The notes beneath the pieces are model-generated. The model was not told where the DNA came from. It saw only the letters and a program-made list of their open reading frames with translations, and ran no database searches. Positions 11,265-21,353 of a stretch of 64,000 nucleotides of DNA are shown in pieces. The position numbers and the translations under genes are program-made. The stretch comes from Siphonodentalium dalli (lineage: Eukaryota; Mollusca; Scaphopoda; Gadilida; Siphonodentaliidae), in assembly GCA_032622095.1 (NCBI GenBank), contig CP136069.1, positions 994,001 to 1,058,000 of the forward strand, given 5' to 3'. Position 1 is the stretch's first letter. Each line of letters opens with the position of its first letter.

Positions 11265-12165
11265 ATACGCCCTTTAGCCATTTCGAATTGTACTATCGCG
11301 AAATAAGATAATACTTTGAGCTTACATTTGAAGAAAATCTTATATACCCCTAATTTCAATGCCAAAATGTGGTCAAATTCTAAGTTGAAAAAAAGGCCAT
11401 AACTCATGTAAAAATAATTAGACAGAACCTATATTCAAACTTGGTCTGTAGTTTTAGCTGGGAAATACACATACCAGCTTTGGTTCAGCTCAAATAATCA
11501 AAACTGGAGTTATCGGTCGGAAACCAAAATGTTATGAAATTGGTCAAATTCTAAGTTGAAAAAGGGCCGTAACTCATGTAAAAATAACTGGACGGAACCC
11601 ATATTCGAACTTGGCCTGTATCTTTAGCTGGGAAATACACATACCAACTTTGGTTCAGATCAAATAATCCAAACTGGAGTTATCGGTCGGAAACCAAAAA
11701 TGTTAACAGACGGTCAAATTCTAAGTCGAAAAAGGGCCGTAACTCATGTAAAAATAATTGGACGGAACCCATATTCGAACTTGGCCTGTATCTTTAGCTG
11801 GGAAATACACATACCAACTTTGGTTCAGATCAAATAATCCAAACTGGAGTTATCGGTCGGAAACCAAAAATGTTAAACGACTGTCAAATTCTAAGTCGAA
11901 AAAGGGCCGTAACTCATGTAAAAATATTTGGACGGAACCTATATTCGAACTTGGCCTGTATCTTTAGCTGGGAAATACACATACCAACTTTGGTTCAGAT
12001 CAAATAATCCAAACTGGAGTTATCGATCGGAAACCAAAAATGTTAACGGACGGACGGACAGACAGCCGGACGGACGGACAGACAGACGGACAGACGGACG
12101 GACGGACAGACAGACGGACGGACAGACTGATAACATAATACGACCTTTTTTCAAAAAGGGCGTAT
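11265..12165 (+). mobile_element. F4 tandem-core element with ACGG microsatellite
   Basis: It is bounded by the inverted ends ATACGCCCTTT and AAAGGGCGTAT. The core has four 170-bp units; AACTGGAGTTATCGGTCGG recurs every 170 bp between 11501 and 12030. Next comes a GGAC/AGAC microsatellite (12046-12127) and the 3' end. This order (terminal repeat, core repeats, ACGG microsatellite, terminal repeat) is the one described for bivalve pearl/DTC84-type elements. It is non-coding; the Ser-rich antisense frame is microsatellite. Confidence 0.8.
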
Positions 12166-12179
12166 AAAAACCATCTAAG

Positions 12180-12365
12180 ATGGATAACTCTTGTCAAAAA
12201 GTTCGGACGTGACCCATTTTCTACAGGCAGTAAATAGTCATTGGGAGCAACTCACATAACAAAAATGTTTTTAATCCGTTTACAAATGTCAAAGTTATAA
12301 GGCATTCTTTAGGTCCATCCGCCGCCCCGCCCGCCCGCCCGCCAACCGTCCCTCGTCAAACCATA
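12180..12365 (+). repeat. Tandem-core element fragment with CCCG-rich tail
   Basis: A phrase like AAAAAGTTCGGACGTGACCC is followed by a GC-rich run of CCGCCCGCC repeats (12308-12345), the expected layout of a family tail. It is incomplete at both ends. Confidence 0.45.
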
Positions 12366-12756
12366 AGCCAAGTTATTTTAAAACTCGACTCAAAAGTATT
12401 ATTTCATCTTATATGGAGCTCGGTAGTCCATTGGTCAGTGTATACCACTTGTAGTGCCATCAACACAGCAACATGAGTCAGCCCGTTTCCAAAAAGATTA
12501 AGCTACTTGTGACTACAGAGTTGTACATTGTTCATATCTCGTGCCAAGTTGTGAGTCTTGAGCAAGGTCGTTCTTACTGTGATGGCTTCACACCACTCAT
12601 GTGTTAAATGAGTTCCAATTATTCAGTCAGCTTGTCATACTGGTGAGTATTAGAGCATGTTCTAATCAAACTAGGGCAGCACCTGTACAAATGACTGGGA
12701 TAATAGTATATTGTTTAAAAGCATCTTAGAGCAAGTAATTGGTTAAAGATACATAA

Positions 12757-12895
12757 TCCGAATCAACACTCCTAAATTACTATTTCGTTGGCTTCGGGGG
12801 TGAAAAATATTTGATTCGAGTCGAGGAACCCACCCGTCAAAGCTCAGAGTTATCAGATATTGATTTTTGAAATCTGTTATTTTTTACCACCTGTA
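12757..12895 (+). repeat. Conserved 140-bp dispersed repeat, copy 1 (possible SINE)
   Basis: It matches 45905-46035 closely, sharing TTGATTCGAGTCGAGGAACC and AAGCTCAGAGTTAT. The internal GATTCGAGTC resembles a pol III B box and TGGCTTCGGGGG is a loose A-box match about 25 bp upstream. That suggests a tRNA-derived SINE, but the A box is weak and no 3' tail is evident. About 300 bp upstream (12415-12465), GGTAGTCCATTGGTCAGTG also resembles a tRNA 5' half. Confidence 0.45.
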
Positions 12896-13290
12896 ATATT
12901 TAGTGGCCTGGCAAATATTCGATGAGCCGACTGCCATACTCTCAATAACAAATTGCATTGAACAAAATATTGATATATAAGACTTTTTGGAAAATTATAT
13001 GCGAGTTGACAGTGGTTAGCATTATTTTGGGGTAATTAATCGATTCTGATAACTAAAGCATCTTTTGAAGAAATGTTGCTGTTATTGGAATCTGATGATA
13101 CAGAGTCAATCGAATCGGATTGTTTACCTTTAATTGTTGTATAAAACCATCATTATATTTCAGATAAATGTAAATTTGCTCTTTTTTTCCAGTGACCCAA
13201 TAAGTATATCAACTTGATATTTAGGAAGCACATAGCGATAGTTACAATAAACTGATGACAAATGGCTAAGAAAGGTTATTGGGGAAAGTA
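12896..13290. other. Stretch without identifiable gene
   Basis: AT-rich sequence with no repeat match or supported exon. Confidence 0.35.
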
Positions 13291-13294
13291 ATGT

Positions 13295-13735
13295 GAAGAC
13301 AACCCTTACCGAAATCACAAGCCCTCGGTAAGCATTCAGGAAGGATTCGAATGCTTACAAATGAAGACTTAAATGAATCCTTATCTCAATCAATGCAATG
13401 GGCCAGTTACAGGCAAAATAAGCACTCGAAACAGAATTTAGCCCTCAATAGGGCCGACTTATTTAAATGAGCTAAGTACTCCCATAAGCACTCGAAGGCT
13501 TATTAAGCCTTCGAGGGTTTAGCTCATTTAAATAAGTCGGCCCTATAGAAGGCTTGTTGGTTCCCGTAAGCACTCGAAGGCTAAATAAGACTTCATAATT
13601 TGCATATAAGGCTTCGAAGGCTTATATTTAAGGCTTCGAAGCCTTATATGCAAATGATGAAGGCTTAAATGAAGCCTTACGAACCATGTCTCGAATCCTT
13701 AAATTGGTCCCCGAATGCTAAAGATTATGGTGAAA
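13295..13735. repeat. Cluster of nested palindromes (TCGAAGGCTTA family)
   Basis: Two large palindromes stand out. Arms 13448-13474 and 13520-13546 are perfect 27-bp inverted copies enclosing a second palindrome, CTCGAAGGCTTATTAAGCC. A third centres near 13623 (arms from TTGCATATAAGGCTTCGAAG). The motif AAGCACTCGAAGGCT or a variant recurs throughout. The composition fits a palindromic MITE cluster; element ends are not resolved. Confidence 0.7.
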
Positions 13736-14069
13736 TGATGGTCTGTTTTCATAGAGTTACCTATACTGCATGGAAATGAGGGATAACTCTATGCAGGATG
13801 CATGGGAATATGGGTGGTGTCATCAAAATTGGATATCCATTCTGGAGATGCTAGAAATAACAAAACAATTATGAAGTGATAACAATTTTATATTTGTGAA
13901 ATGAACAATTTTGAGTATATATGTATATCAAGAATTTATGTTAGCTGTCACTATCATGTCCATGTTTAATGCAATTTGATTTCTGTACTCTCAGGCTCCG
14001 TGTAGGTCACCCCTTAAGCTAATAAATTGTTTAGGATATATGTCAATTCCACTGGCGATGCATGTAGTC

Positions 14070-14102
14070 TCAGACTTCTTTTCTGGGAGTCGTTTTCAAA
14101 TT
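14070..14102 (-). CDS. Candidate last exon of the CARD gene
   Basis: On the minus strand a good acceptor (ACTATTTCTCATTTCAG) precedes an exon that, in the phase-0 frame required by the upstream exon, reads NLKTTPRKEV then TGA. In another phase it reads FENDSQKRSLRLHASPVE and continues to a stop near 14014, so the frame depends on whether an exon is missing between. An ATTAAA polyadenylation-like signal lies about 100 nt downstream on the minus strand. Assignment to the CARD gene rests on strand, order and phase only. Confidence 0.42.
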   Translation of the reverse strand, partial: NLKTTPRKEV

Positions 14103-14724
14103 CTGAAATGAGAAATAGTAAACAAATTTTAAATTATGTTTACATCAGAAATAACTGAAATGATATTATTTGTTTCAGAAAATGAGTTATGTGAATGATA
14201 CAGTTGTTTGTAAATATATCAAAATTGTATTGGACTGAATATTAATATTTTTAGCTAGCATTGAACTATTAAAATGCCCAAAAAATGATATTCATGGTGA
14301 TGTTTTTTGTGGATTTAACATCTGATAAACCAACCTTTGAGTGATAATCAGTTTATGATATCATTATGCAGGCATATCCAAAATTGAGATTAGATAGCTG
14401 ATTAGATATTCTAAATGTGTGCATTAACTGGAAGGAAATGGTTCAAATAATAAGAAAATAAGATATCCAATTTATAATATAATGCTAGTTTTACAATGCT
14501 AATAACTTACTTTTTGCATTAATTCCCTTTGCTGTCATTTTCTTGTTAAATAGGAAATCATTGGACCATGCAGTGATATGGTCTCATATAGGTTCCTATA
14601 TCAATATTGCAATAAGGGAACTTGTAATTTTATGTGGTCAACAGGTCAATGTGGTCATGATGAAAATCTCTCTTTTCACAGATTAATGCAATTTATATAT
14701 TTTTATATAATGTCCCAAATATTT

Positions 14725-14820
14725 CAGGTTGAGGAAAAATGTTCGTAACTCATGTAAAAATAATTGGACGAAGCCCTTATTCAAACTTGGCCTGTATTTT
14801 TGGCTGGGAAACAACATATA
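14725..14820 (+). repeat. F4 core fragment
   Basis: Matches the F4 core of 11265-12165: ACTCATGTAAAAATAATTGG and CTTGGCCTGTAT. It is a partial single unit lying in the intron just past the donor of exon 14833-15048. Confidence 0.6.
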
Positions 14821-14832
14821 TATACCACCTAC

Positions 14833-15048
14833 CTGACTCATCGAATAGAGTTGATTGTTTATTGCCATTCCACTCTGGATCTGTCCGGTGTATGATTCTT
14901 GCATTATATTTGAATGCCCTGGGCTCCGTGTGTACTCCAGTTTGCTTGTTTCTACCATCGGATCCAGTTTTGTGGGACTGTCACATTTTTTCTTTACTGA
15001 TGCTGTATGATCATGATTTATGGGACTGTAGACTTTGATTATTTCCGT
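14833..15048 (-). CDS. Internal exon, 72 codons, downstream of the CARD exon
   Basis: On the minus strand the acceptor TGTTTATTTATATCTTCAG and the donor CAG before GTAGGT are both close to consensus. The 216-nt exon is open in one frame and starts and ends at codon boundaries. It begins TEIIKVYSPINHDHTASVKK and ends NNQLYSMSQ. The composition is polar with Ser/Thr, Lys and Asn, suggesting a disordered linker. Its phase matches the CARD exon at 16319-16609, so a joined product is consistent. No domain is recognised. Confidence 0.62.
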
Positions 15049-15059
15049 CTGAAGATATA

Positions 15060-15870
15060 AATAAACAGAAATTTCAAAATCTGGCAAGAATTAAAATCCT
15101 GTGCTGGTTTTTTTTTTAATGCCAAGCCCAAATACATGTTACAATCGGAAGGAAAATACAGGTTCCAATGGGAGATCAAATTCACATTTATTAGAGAATT
15201 CAATTACATTTAAAGGTACTCAATACGATCAGACGGTTCCCATATTATCAAGTTACAACAACAACAACAACATTTCTTCAAAATATGCTTCAGTTATCAG
15301 AATCGATTAAATACAACAAAATAATGCTAACCACTGTCAACTATGGTATAAAATTTCCCAAAATGTGTTATTTATCAACATGTTGTTCATGTTCACAAAA
15401 TTTGGCCATATTACCACTTGATTTAGAGTTATCCATCTTACTCTGCAATTTTTTCTGAGATTGTCAGTTTGACAACTTTTTTCCAGGCCACAAATAAGTA
15501 AACATCTCGAGAAATAACAAATTTCTAAAATTGATATCTGATTACTCTGAGCTTTGATGGTGAGTTAATTTGGATTATGCATCTTTAAGAGGGATGTATT
15601 ATGTGACAATGTAAATGAAGTGACCCAAATTCCCTCTATTTTCATCAAATTGTGAAAATTTAGTAGAGACGTCACTTTGAAAACCTGAAAACACTTTCCC
15701 ACTTTTGCAAAAGACTGTATACCCATTTCCAAAATATTGGTCAGATACCCCTCAGCTGCAATATGCCCTCTATACTGAATGGTATCTCCCATTCAGCTAC
15801 TAAAGTATACACTGGAATGGTTCATTAATCATTTGGATGGATGTTCAGCTAATAAAAGCAGATGACAGAC
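15060..15870. other. Intronic stretch, no feature recognised
   Basis: Lies between the CARD exon and its downstream exon on the minus strand. It contains a short CAA-repeat run near 15257-15270 but no match to other repeats in the window. Confidence 0.35.
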
Positions 15871-15880
15871 ATGCGAAAAG

Positions 15881-16007
15881 CAAGCCTTGAAATAGTGTGT
15901 CTGTCATTTGCAGAATAAGGTTCCCAGAGGGTGAATTTAGTGATGCTATCCCGCATCACCCTCTGGGAACCTCATTCTGAGACAGGCACACTATTTCAAG
16001 GCTTGGC
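15881..16007. repeat. 127-bp hairpin (F3 hairpin module family)
   Basis: The outer arms CAAGCCTTGAAATAGTGTG and CACACTATTTCAAGGCTTG, and the inner arms around GGTTCCCAGAGGGTGA (15911-15934 with 15956-15979), pair almost perfectly. The inner module recurs, more decayed, at 16660-16740, 7000-7110, 43613-43710, 44155-44230 and 44430-44550. Confidence 0.75.
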
Positions 16008-16094
16008 GAAAAGATAAATGGGCGGGAGAATCCAGAAAGAAACCCTTTCTTGACTGAAGCTTCCAGGAATTTTGTGAAAACCCTGTGCAAATAC

Positions 16095-16146
16095 ATTCTC
16101 TTATATAACGAGTCTCCCATAGGGAGACTCGCATATATAAGAGAAT
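16095..16146. repeat. Palindrome with ATTCTCTTATATA arms
   Basis: An almost perfect inverted repeat centred on CTCCCATAGGGAG. It is related to the next palindrome and to a single arm at 30229-30262 followed by the same GCACTGGCACAGGATCT phrase, indicating a small dispersed palindromic family. Confidence 0.7.
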
Positions 16147-16186
16147 ACATTGGCCTAACAATATTTACCTTGACCTTGTAATCCAG

Positions 16187-16246
16187 TGCATTCTCTTATA
16201 TATGTGAGGCTCCTTATGGGAGACTTGCATATATAAGAGAATGCAC
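16187..16246. repeat. Second palindrome of the same family
   Basis: Arms begin GTGCATTCTCTTATATATG and end with its inverted copy. The sequence just after it (CAGGCACAGGATCTTTAAATG) matches the flank of the copy near 30260. Confidence 0.7.
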
Positions 16247-16318
16247 AGGCACAGGATCTTTAAATGCTGCACCAGTGCAGCTCCAGTCATGAAAGGGATA
16301 AATAAACTAAGACCGAAC

Positions 16319-16609
16319 CTGCTCCTCATCCAGACCCTCTATTTGATCATAGAGGTCATTTTGTTTCGTTTCTCGGAGAGATTTAATGAAATAATCATAT
16401 GCTTCATCTCCTTTTCCGGAGAGAATTTCCAGCAGGATCTCAGATTGCTTCTTCTGAGGTTTCTCTTCTGCTATTCGGGCCACCTCGCCTTCAGTGAGCA
16501 CGCCTTGTCCGTAGAGATGTGGGAGGATATTTCTCGGTATCAGTAGATTGATGATGATAGATTGAAGACTCAGTAATTGTCTTATCTTAGACGGATATTC
16601 TTTTCCTTC
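16319..16609 (-). CDS. CARD-domain exon (death-fold adaptor-type gene, partial)
   Basis: On the minus strand a strong acceptor (CTCCTCTTTCTTCCAG) precedes 97 open codons in phase 0. The product fits the caspase recruitment domain: a predicted helix with LLSLQSIIINLLIPRNILP (residues 12-30), the hallmark GVLTEGEVARIAEEKPQKKQ (36-55), LLEILSGKGDEAYDYFIKSL (58-77) and a final RETKQNDLYDQIEG helix. CARDs mediate homotypic assembly of apoptotic and innate-immune complexes. The exon leaves at CAG before GTTCGG, a moderate donor, and joins in phase to 14833-15048; if unspliced it ends four codons later at TAG (16307). Upstream exons are not identified, so the parent protein (NLR, caspase, adaptor) is unknown. 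Confidence 0.8.
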
Positions 16610-16856
16610 CTGGAAGAAAGAGGAGACAGTTGTAACAAGTCAGAATTAGTATATTTAACATTTGCAGAATGAGGTTCCCAGAGTGTGAATTTAGTGATGC
16701 CATCCTGCACGATGGGTTAGCATCACCAAATTCACCTTTGGCTCAAGTTCAATTTATGTCCCACTATCACCCTTCCAGTACTTCATTTTGAAGTCAGAAA
16801 TATGGCTTGTTGCCATTCATCGGAAAGCTCTCACTGAGAGCCATATTTCCGACTAA

Positions 16857-16921
16857 ATCCTGAAAAGTTACCCATAATTCTGCTATGGTTAAGGAGTTGA
16901 TTATTATTTAGGGCATTACTG
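16857..16921. mobile_element. Half copy of the TA-flanked palindromic MITE
   Basis: From CCTGAAAAGTTACCCATAAT to GGGCATTACTG then TA, it matches the right half of the MITEs at 39712-39840 and 39897-40015. The left half is absent; upstream instead is an unrelated GGCTTGTTGCC/GAAAGCTCTC palindromic patch. Confidence 0.6.
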
Positions 16922-17218
16922 TATATGGGTCTGCACGTTTATTATATTTGCTCCATCTGCCAGAAACTTGAGTACATTTTGTTGACAAAAATCACGGGAA
17001 GGTGTTTCTTATTTATCCATTGATGCCAACTGTATGTGTTTTCATGACAGTTGTACATAAAGACACACAATTTGCATGACTAGTATTGATACCAATCCTA
17101 TGATGTCAAATAAACCTGGATCCTAAGATGGTCATGTTTGTTTATGTTTTGACAACTGTGCTGAAGGGGGACACCGGAACGGGCATTAACCATCTCACAC
17201 TTAATAGGATGCTCTCTT

Positions 17219-18607
17219 GCAGAAACGCCGGTATAAGTTTATACAGAAACGCCGGTATAAGTTTATACAGAAACGCCGGTATAAGTTTATATACAGAAAC
17301 GCCGGTATAAGTTTATACAGAAACGCCGGTATAAGTTTATATACAGAAACGCCGGTATAAGTTTATATACAGAAACGCCGGTATAAGTTTATACAGAAAC
17401 GCCGGTATAAGTTTATACAGAAACGCCCAGTGTAAGTTTATGCAGAAATGCCGGCATAAGTTTATACAGAAACGCCCGGTGTAAGTTTATACAGAAACGG
17501 CCGGTGTAAGCTTATACAGAATCGCCCGGTGTAAGTTTATGCAGAAATGCCCGGTGTAAGTTTATACAGAAACGCCCGGTGTAAGATTATACAGAAACGC
17601 CCGGTGTAAGTTTATACAGAAACGCCCGGTGTAAGATTATACAGAAACGCCCGGTGTAAGTTTATACAGAAACGCCCGGTGTAAGTTTACACAGAAACGC
17701 CCGGTGTAAGTTTACACAGAAACGCCCGTTGTAAGTTTATACAGAAACGCCCGGTGTAAGTTTATACAGAAACACCTGGTATAAGTTTATACAGAAACGC
17801 CCGGTGTAAGTTTATACAGAAACACCTTGTGCAAGTTTATACAGAAACACCTGGTGTAAGTTTATACAGAAACGCCCCTGGTATAAGTTTATACAGAAAC
17901 ACCTGGTGTAAGTTTATACAGAAACACCTGGTGAAAGTTTATACAGAAACGCTCGGTGTAAGTTTATACAGAAACGCCTGGTGTAAGTTTATACAGAAAC
18001 GCCCTGTGTAAGTTTAGACAGAAACACCCGGTGTAAGTTTATACAGATACGCCCGGTGTAAGTTTATACAGAAACACCTGGTGTAAGTTTATACAGAAAC
18101 GCCCGGTGTAAGTTTATACAGAAACGCCTGGTGTAAGTTTATACAGAAACGCCCGGTGTAAGTTTATACAGAAACGCCTGGTGTAAGTTTACACAGAAAC
18201 GCCCGTTGTAAGTTTATACAGAAACGCCCGGTGTAAGTTTATACAGAAACACCTGGTATAAGTTTATACAGAAACGCCCGGTGTAAGTTTATACAGAAAC
18301 GCCCCTGGTATAAGTTTATACAGAAACACCTGGTGTAAGTTTATACAGAAACACCTGGTGTAAGTTTATACAGAAACGCTCGGTGTAAGTTTATACAGAA
18401 ACGCCTGGTGTAAGTTTATACAGAAACGCCCTGTGTAAGTTTAGACAGAAACACCCGGTGTAAGTTTATACAGATACGCCCGGTGTAAGTTTATACAGAA
18501 ACACCTGGTGTAAGTTTATACAGAAACGCCCGGTGTAAGTTTATACAGAAACGCCTGGTGTAAGTTTATACAGAAACGCCCGGTGTAAGCTTATACAGAA
18601 ACGCCCG
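17219..18607 (+). repeat. 25-bp minisatellite array 1, about 55 copies
   Basis: The unit is ACAGAAACGCCCGGTGTAAG plus TTTAT. The first about 200 bp use a one-C variant (GCCGGTATAAG), later copies the CCCGG form. Marker variants (GCCCGTTG at 17724 and 18201; TTTAGACAG at 18013 and 18440) recur 477 and 427 bp apart, so a block of roughly 17-19 units has been duplicated with a two-unit difference. It is in the same orientation as array 2 at 25932. Frames reading SLYRN repeats are artefacts. Confidence 0.95.
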
Positions 18608-18660
18608 GTTTAAAGGAATTAGTCTGTCAAAAAAATATTTTTTTTATCGTCATAATACTA

Positions 18661-21353
18661 ATGAAAGTGTCAATGACACTGTAGCTCAACTTGGAAAGGG
18701 AATAATTTAATGTATTACAGTCAATGGAGCGATTAGGAATGTGGAAAGTTGAATGTCTAATACTAGTTTATAGACATGAAGATACCCCAAAATGACTCGT
18801 TCCCATCTACATGTCATTATTAACATTCATGACAAATTTTATGATGATCAGACTAAAGGTACAACATGTAGCCCGTGCTAAATAATTTAGTCATACAAAG
18901 AGTAAAATCCAAGATGGCTGCTGGCGGCCATGTTTTTGGCCGAATGACCCCAAAATGAGTCGTTCCCATCTACATGTCATCGTTAACATCCATGACAAAT
19001 TTTATGACGATCAGACTAAAGGTACGACCTGTAGCCCACGCTAAAGAATTTAGTCATACAAAGAGTAAAATCCAAGATGGCTGCTGGCGGCCATGTTTTT
19101 TGGCCAAATGACCCCAAAATTACTCGTTCCCATCTACATGTCAATATTAACATCCATGACAAATTTCATGATGATCAGACGAACAGTACGACCTGTGGCC
19201 CATGCTAATTGATTTAATTTTGAAATCCAAGATGGCCACTGGGCACTGGCAGCCATGTTTTTTGTCCGAATGACCCCAAAATGACTCGTTCCCATTTACG
19301 TTCCAATTTCAACAGCCCTGACAAATTTTATGATGATCAGACTAAAGGTACGACCTGTAGCCCGTGCTAAAGGATTTAGTCATACAAAGAGTAAAATCAA
19401 AGATGGCTGCTGGCGACCATGTTTTTGGGACGAATGACCCCAAAATTACTCGTTCCCATCTACATGTCATTGTTAACATTCATGACAAATTTTATGATGA
19501 TCAGACAAAAGGTACGACCTGCAGCCCGTGCTAAAGAATTTAGTCATACAAAGAGTAAAATCGAAGATGGCTGCTGGCGGCCATGTTTTTTGGCCGACTG
19601 ACCCCAAAATGACTCGTTCCCATCTACATGTCAATATTATCATCCATGACAAATTTCATGATGATCAGATGAACAGTACGACCTGTGGCCCGTGCTAATG
19701 GATTAAATTTTGAAATCCAAGATGGCTGCTGGTGGCCACGTTTTTTGTCCTAATGACCCCAAAATGACTCGTTCCCATCTACATTTCAATTTCAACAGCC
19801 ATGACACATTTTATGATGATCAGACTAAATGTACGACCTGTAGCCCGTGCTAAAGGATTTAGTCATACAAAGAGTAAAATCCAAGATGGCTGCTGGCGAC
19901 CATGTTTTTTGGCCGAATGACCCCAAAATTACTCGTTCCCATCTACATGTCAATATTATCATCCATGACAAATTTCATGATGATCAGACAATCAGTACGA
20001 CCTGTGGCCCGTGCTAATGGATTAAATTTTGAAATCCAAGATGGCCACTGGCGGCCATGTTTTTTGTCCGAATGACCCCAAAATGACTCATTCCCATCTA
20101 CATTCCAATTTCAACAGCCATGACAAATTTCATGATTATCAGACTAAAGGTACGACCTGTAGCCCGTGCTAAAGGATTTAGTCATACAAAGAGTAAAATC
20201 CAAGATGGCTGCTGGCGGCCATGTTTTTTGCCCGAATAACCCAAAAATGACTCGTTCCCATCTACATGTCATTGTTAACATCCATGACAAATTTTATGAC
20301 CTGTAGCCCGTGCTAAAGAATTTAGTCATACAAAGAGTAAAATCCAAGACGGCTGCTGGCGGCCATGTTTTTTGGCCGAATGATCCCAAAATGACTCGTT
20401 CCCATCTACATGTCAATATTAACATCCATGACAAATTTCATGATGATCAGACAAACAGTACGACCTGTGGCCCGTGCTAATGGATTAAATTTTGAAATCC
20501 AAGATGGCCACTGGCGGCCATGTTTTTTGTCCGAATGACCCCAAAATGACTCGTTCCCATCTACATTCCAATATCAACAGCCATGACAAATTTTATGATG
20601 ATCAGACTAAAGGTACGACCTGTAGCCCGTGCTAAAGGATTTAGTCATACAAAGAGTAAAATCCAAGATGGCTGCTGGCGGCCATGTTTTTTGGCCAAAT
20701 GACCCCAAAATGACTCGTTCCCATCTACATGTGATTATTAACATTCTTGACAAATTTTATGATGATCAGACTAAAAGTAGGACCTGTAGCCCGTGCTAAA
20801 GGATTTAGTCATGCAAAGAGTAAAATCCAAGACGGCTGCTGGCGGCCATGTTTTTTGGCCGAATGACCCCAAAATGACTCGTTCCAATCTACATGTCATT
20901 GTTAACATCCATGACAAATTTTATGATGATCAGACTAAAGGTACGACCTGTAGCCCGTGCTAAAGGATTTAGTCATACAAAGAGTAAAATCCAAGATGGC
21001 TGCTGGCGGCCATGTTTTTCGGCCGAATGACCCCAAAATGACTCGTTCCCATCTACATGTCAATATTAACATCCATGACAAATTTCATGATGATCAGACG
21101 AACAGTGCGACCTGTGGCCCGTGCTAATGGATTGAATTTTGAAAACAAAGATGGCCACTGGCGGCCATGTTTTTTGTCCCAATGACCCCAAAATGACTCG
21201 TTCCCATCTACATTCCAATTTCAACAGCCATGACAAATTTCATGATTATCAGACTAAAGGTACGACCTGTAGCCCGTGCTAAAGGATTTAGTCATACAAA
21301 GAGTAAAATCCAAGATGGCTGCTGGCGGCCATGTTTTTTGCCCGAATAACCCA
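18661..21353 (+). mobile_element. F1-family element, 5'-complete, 3'-truncated by the next copy
   Basis: It begins ATGAAAGTGTCAATGACACT, then TAGCTCAACTT, a unique leader of about 120 bp and about 15 core monomers of about 163 bp. It stops inside a monomer at GCCCGAATAACCCA, where the 5' end of a second F1 element begins directly. It lacks its own 3' hairpin. No coding capacity. Confidence 0.8.

Noticed and set aside
11928-12197. Arg/Thr/Asp-rich and Ser/Val/Arg-rich frames
   Set aside because: They read the ACGG/ACAG microsatellite on either strand.
12415-12470. tRNA gene
   Set aside because: Resembles a tRNA 5' half with an A-box-like GGTAGTCCATTGGTCAGTG, but there is no B box or acceptor-stem partner.
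17128-18011. Plus-strand frames through the 25-bp arrays (SLYRN and KFIQK repeats), also at 26838-27074
   Set aside because: The period is 24-26 bp and changes frame constantly; variation is not codon-structured. These are minisatellite artefacts.
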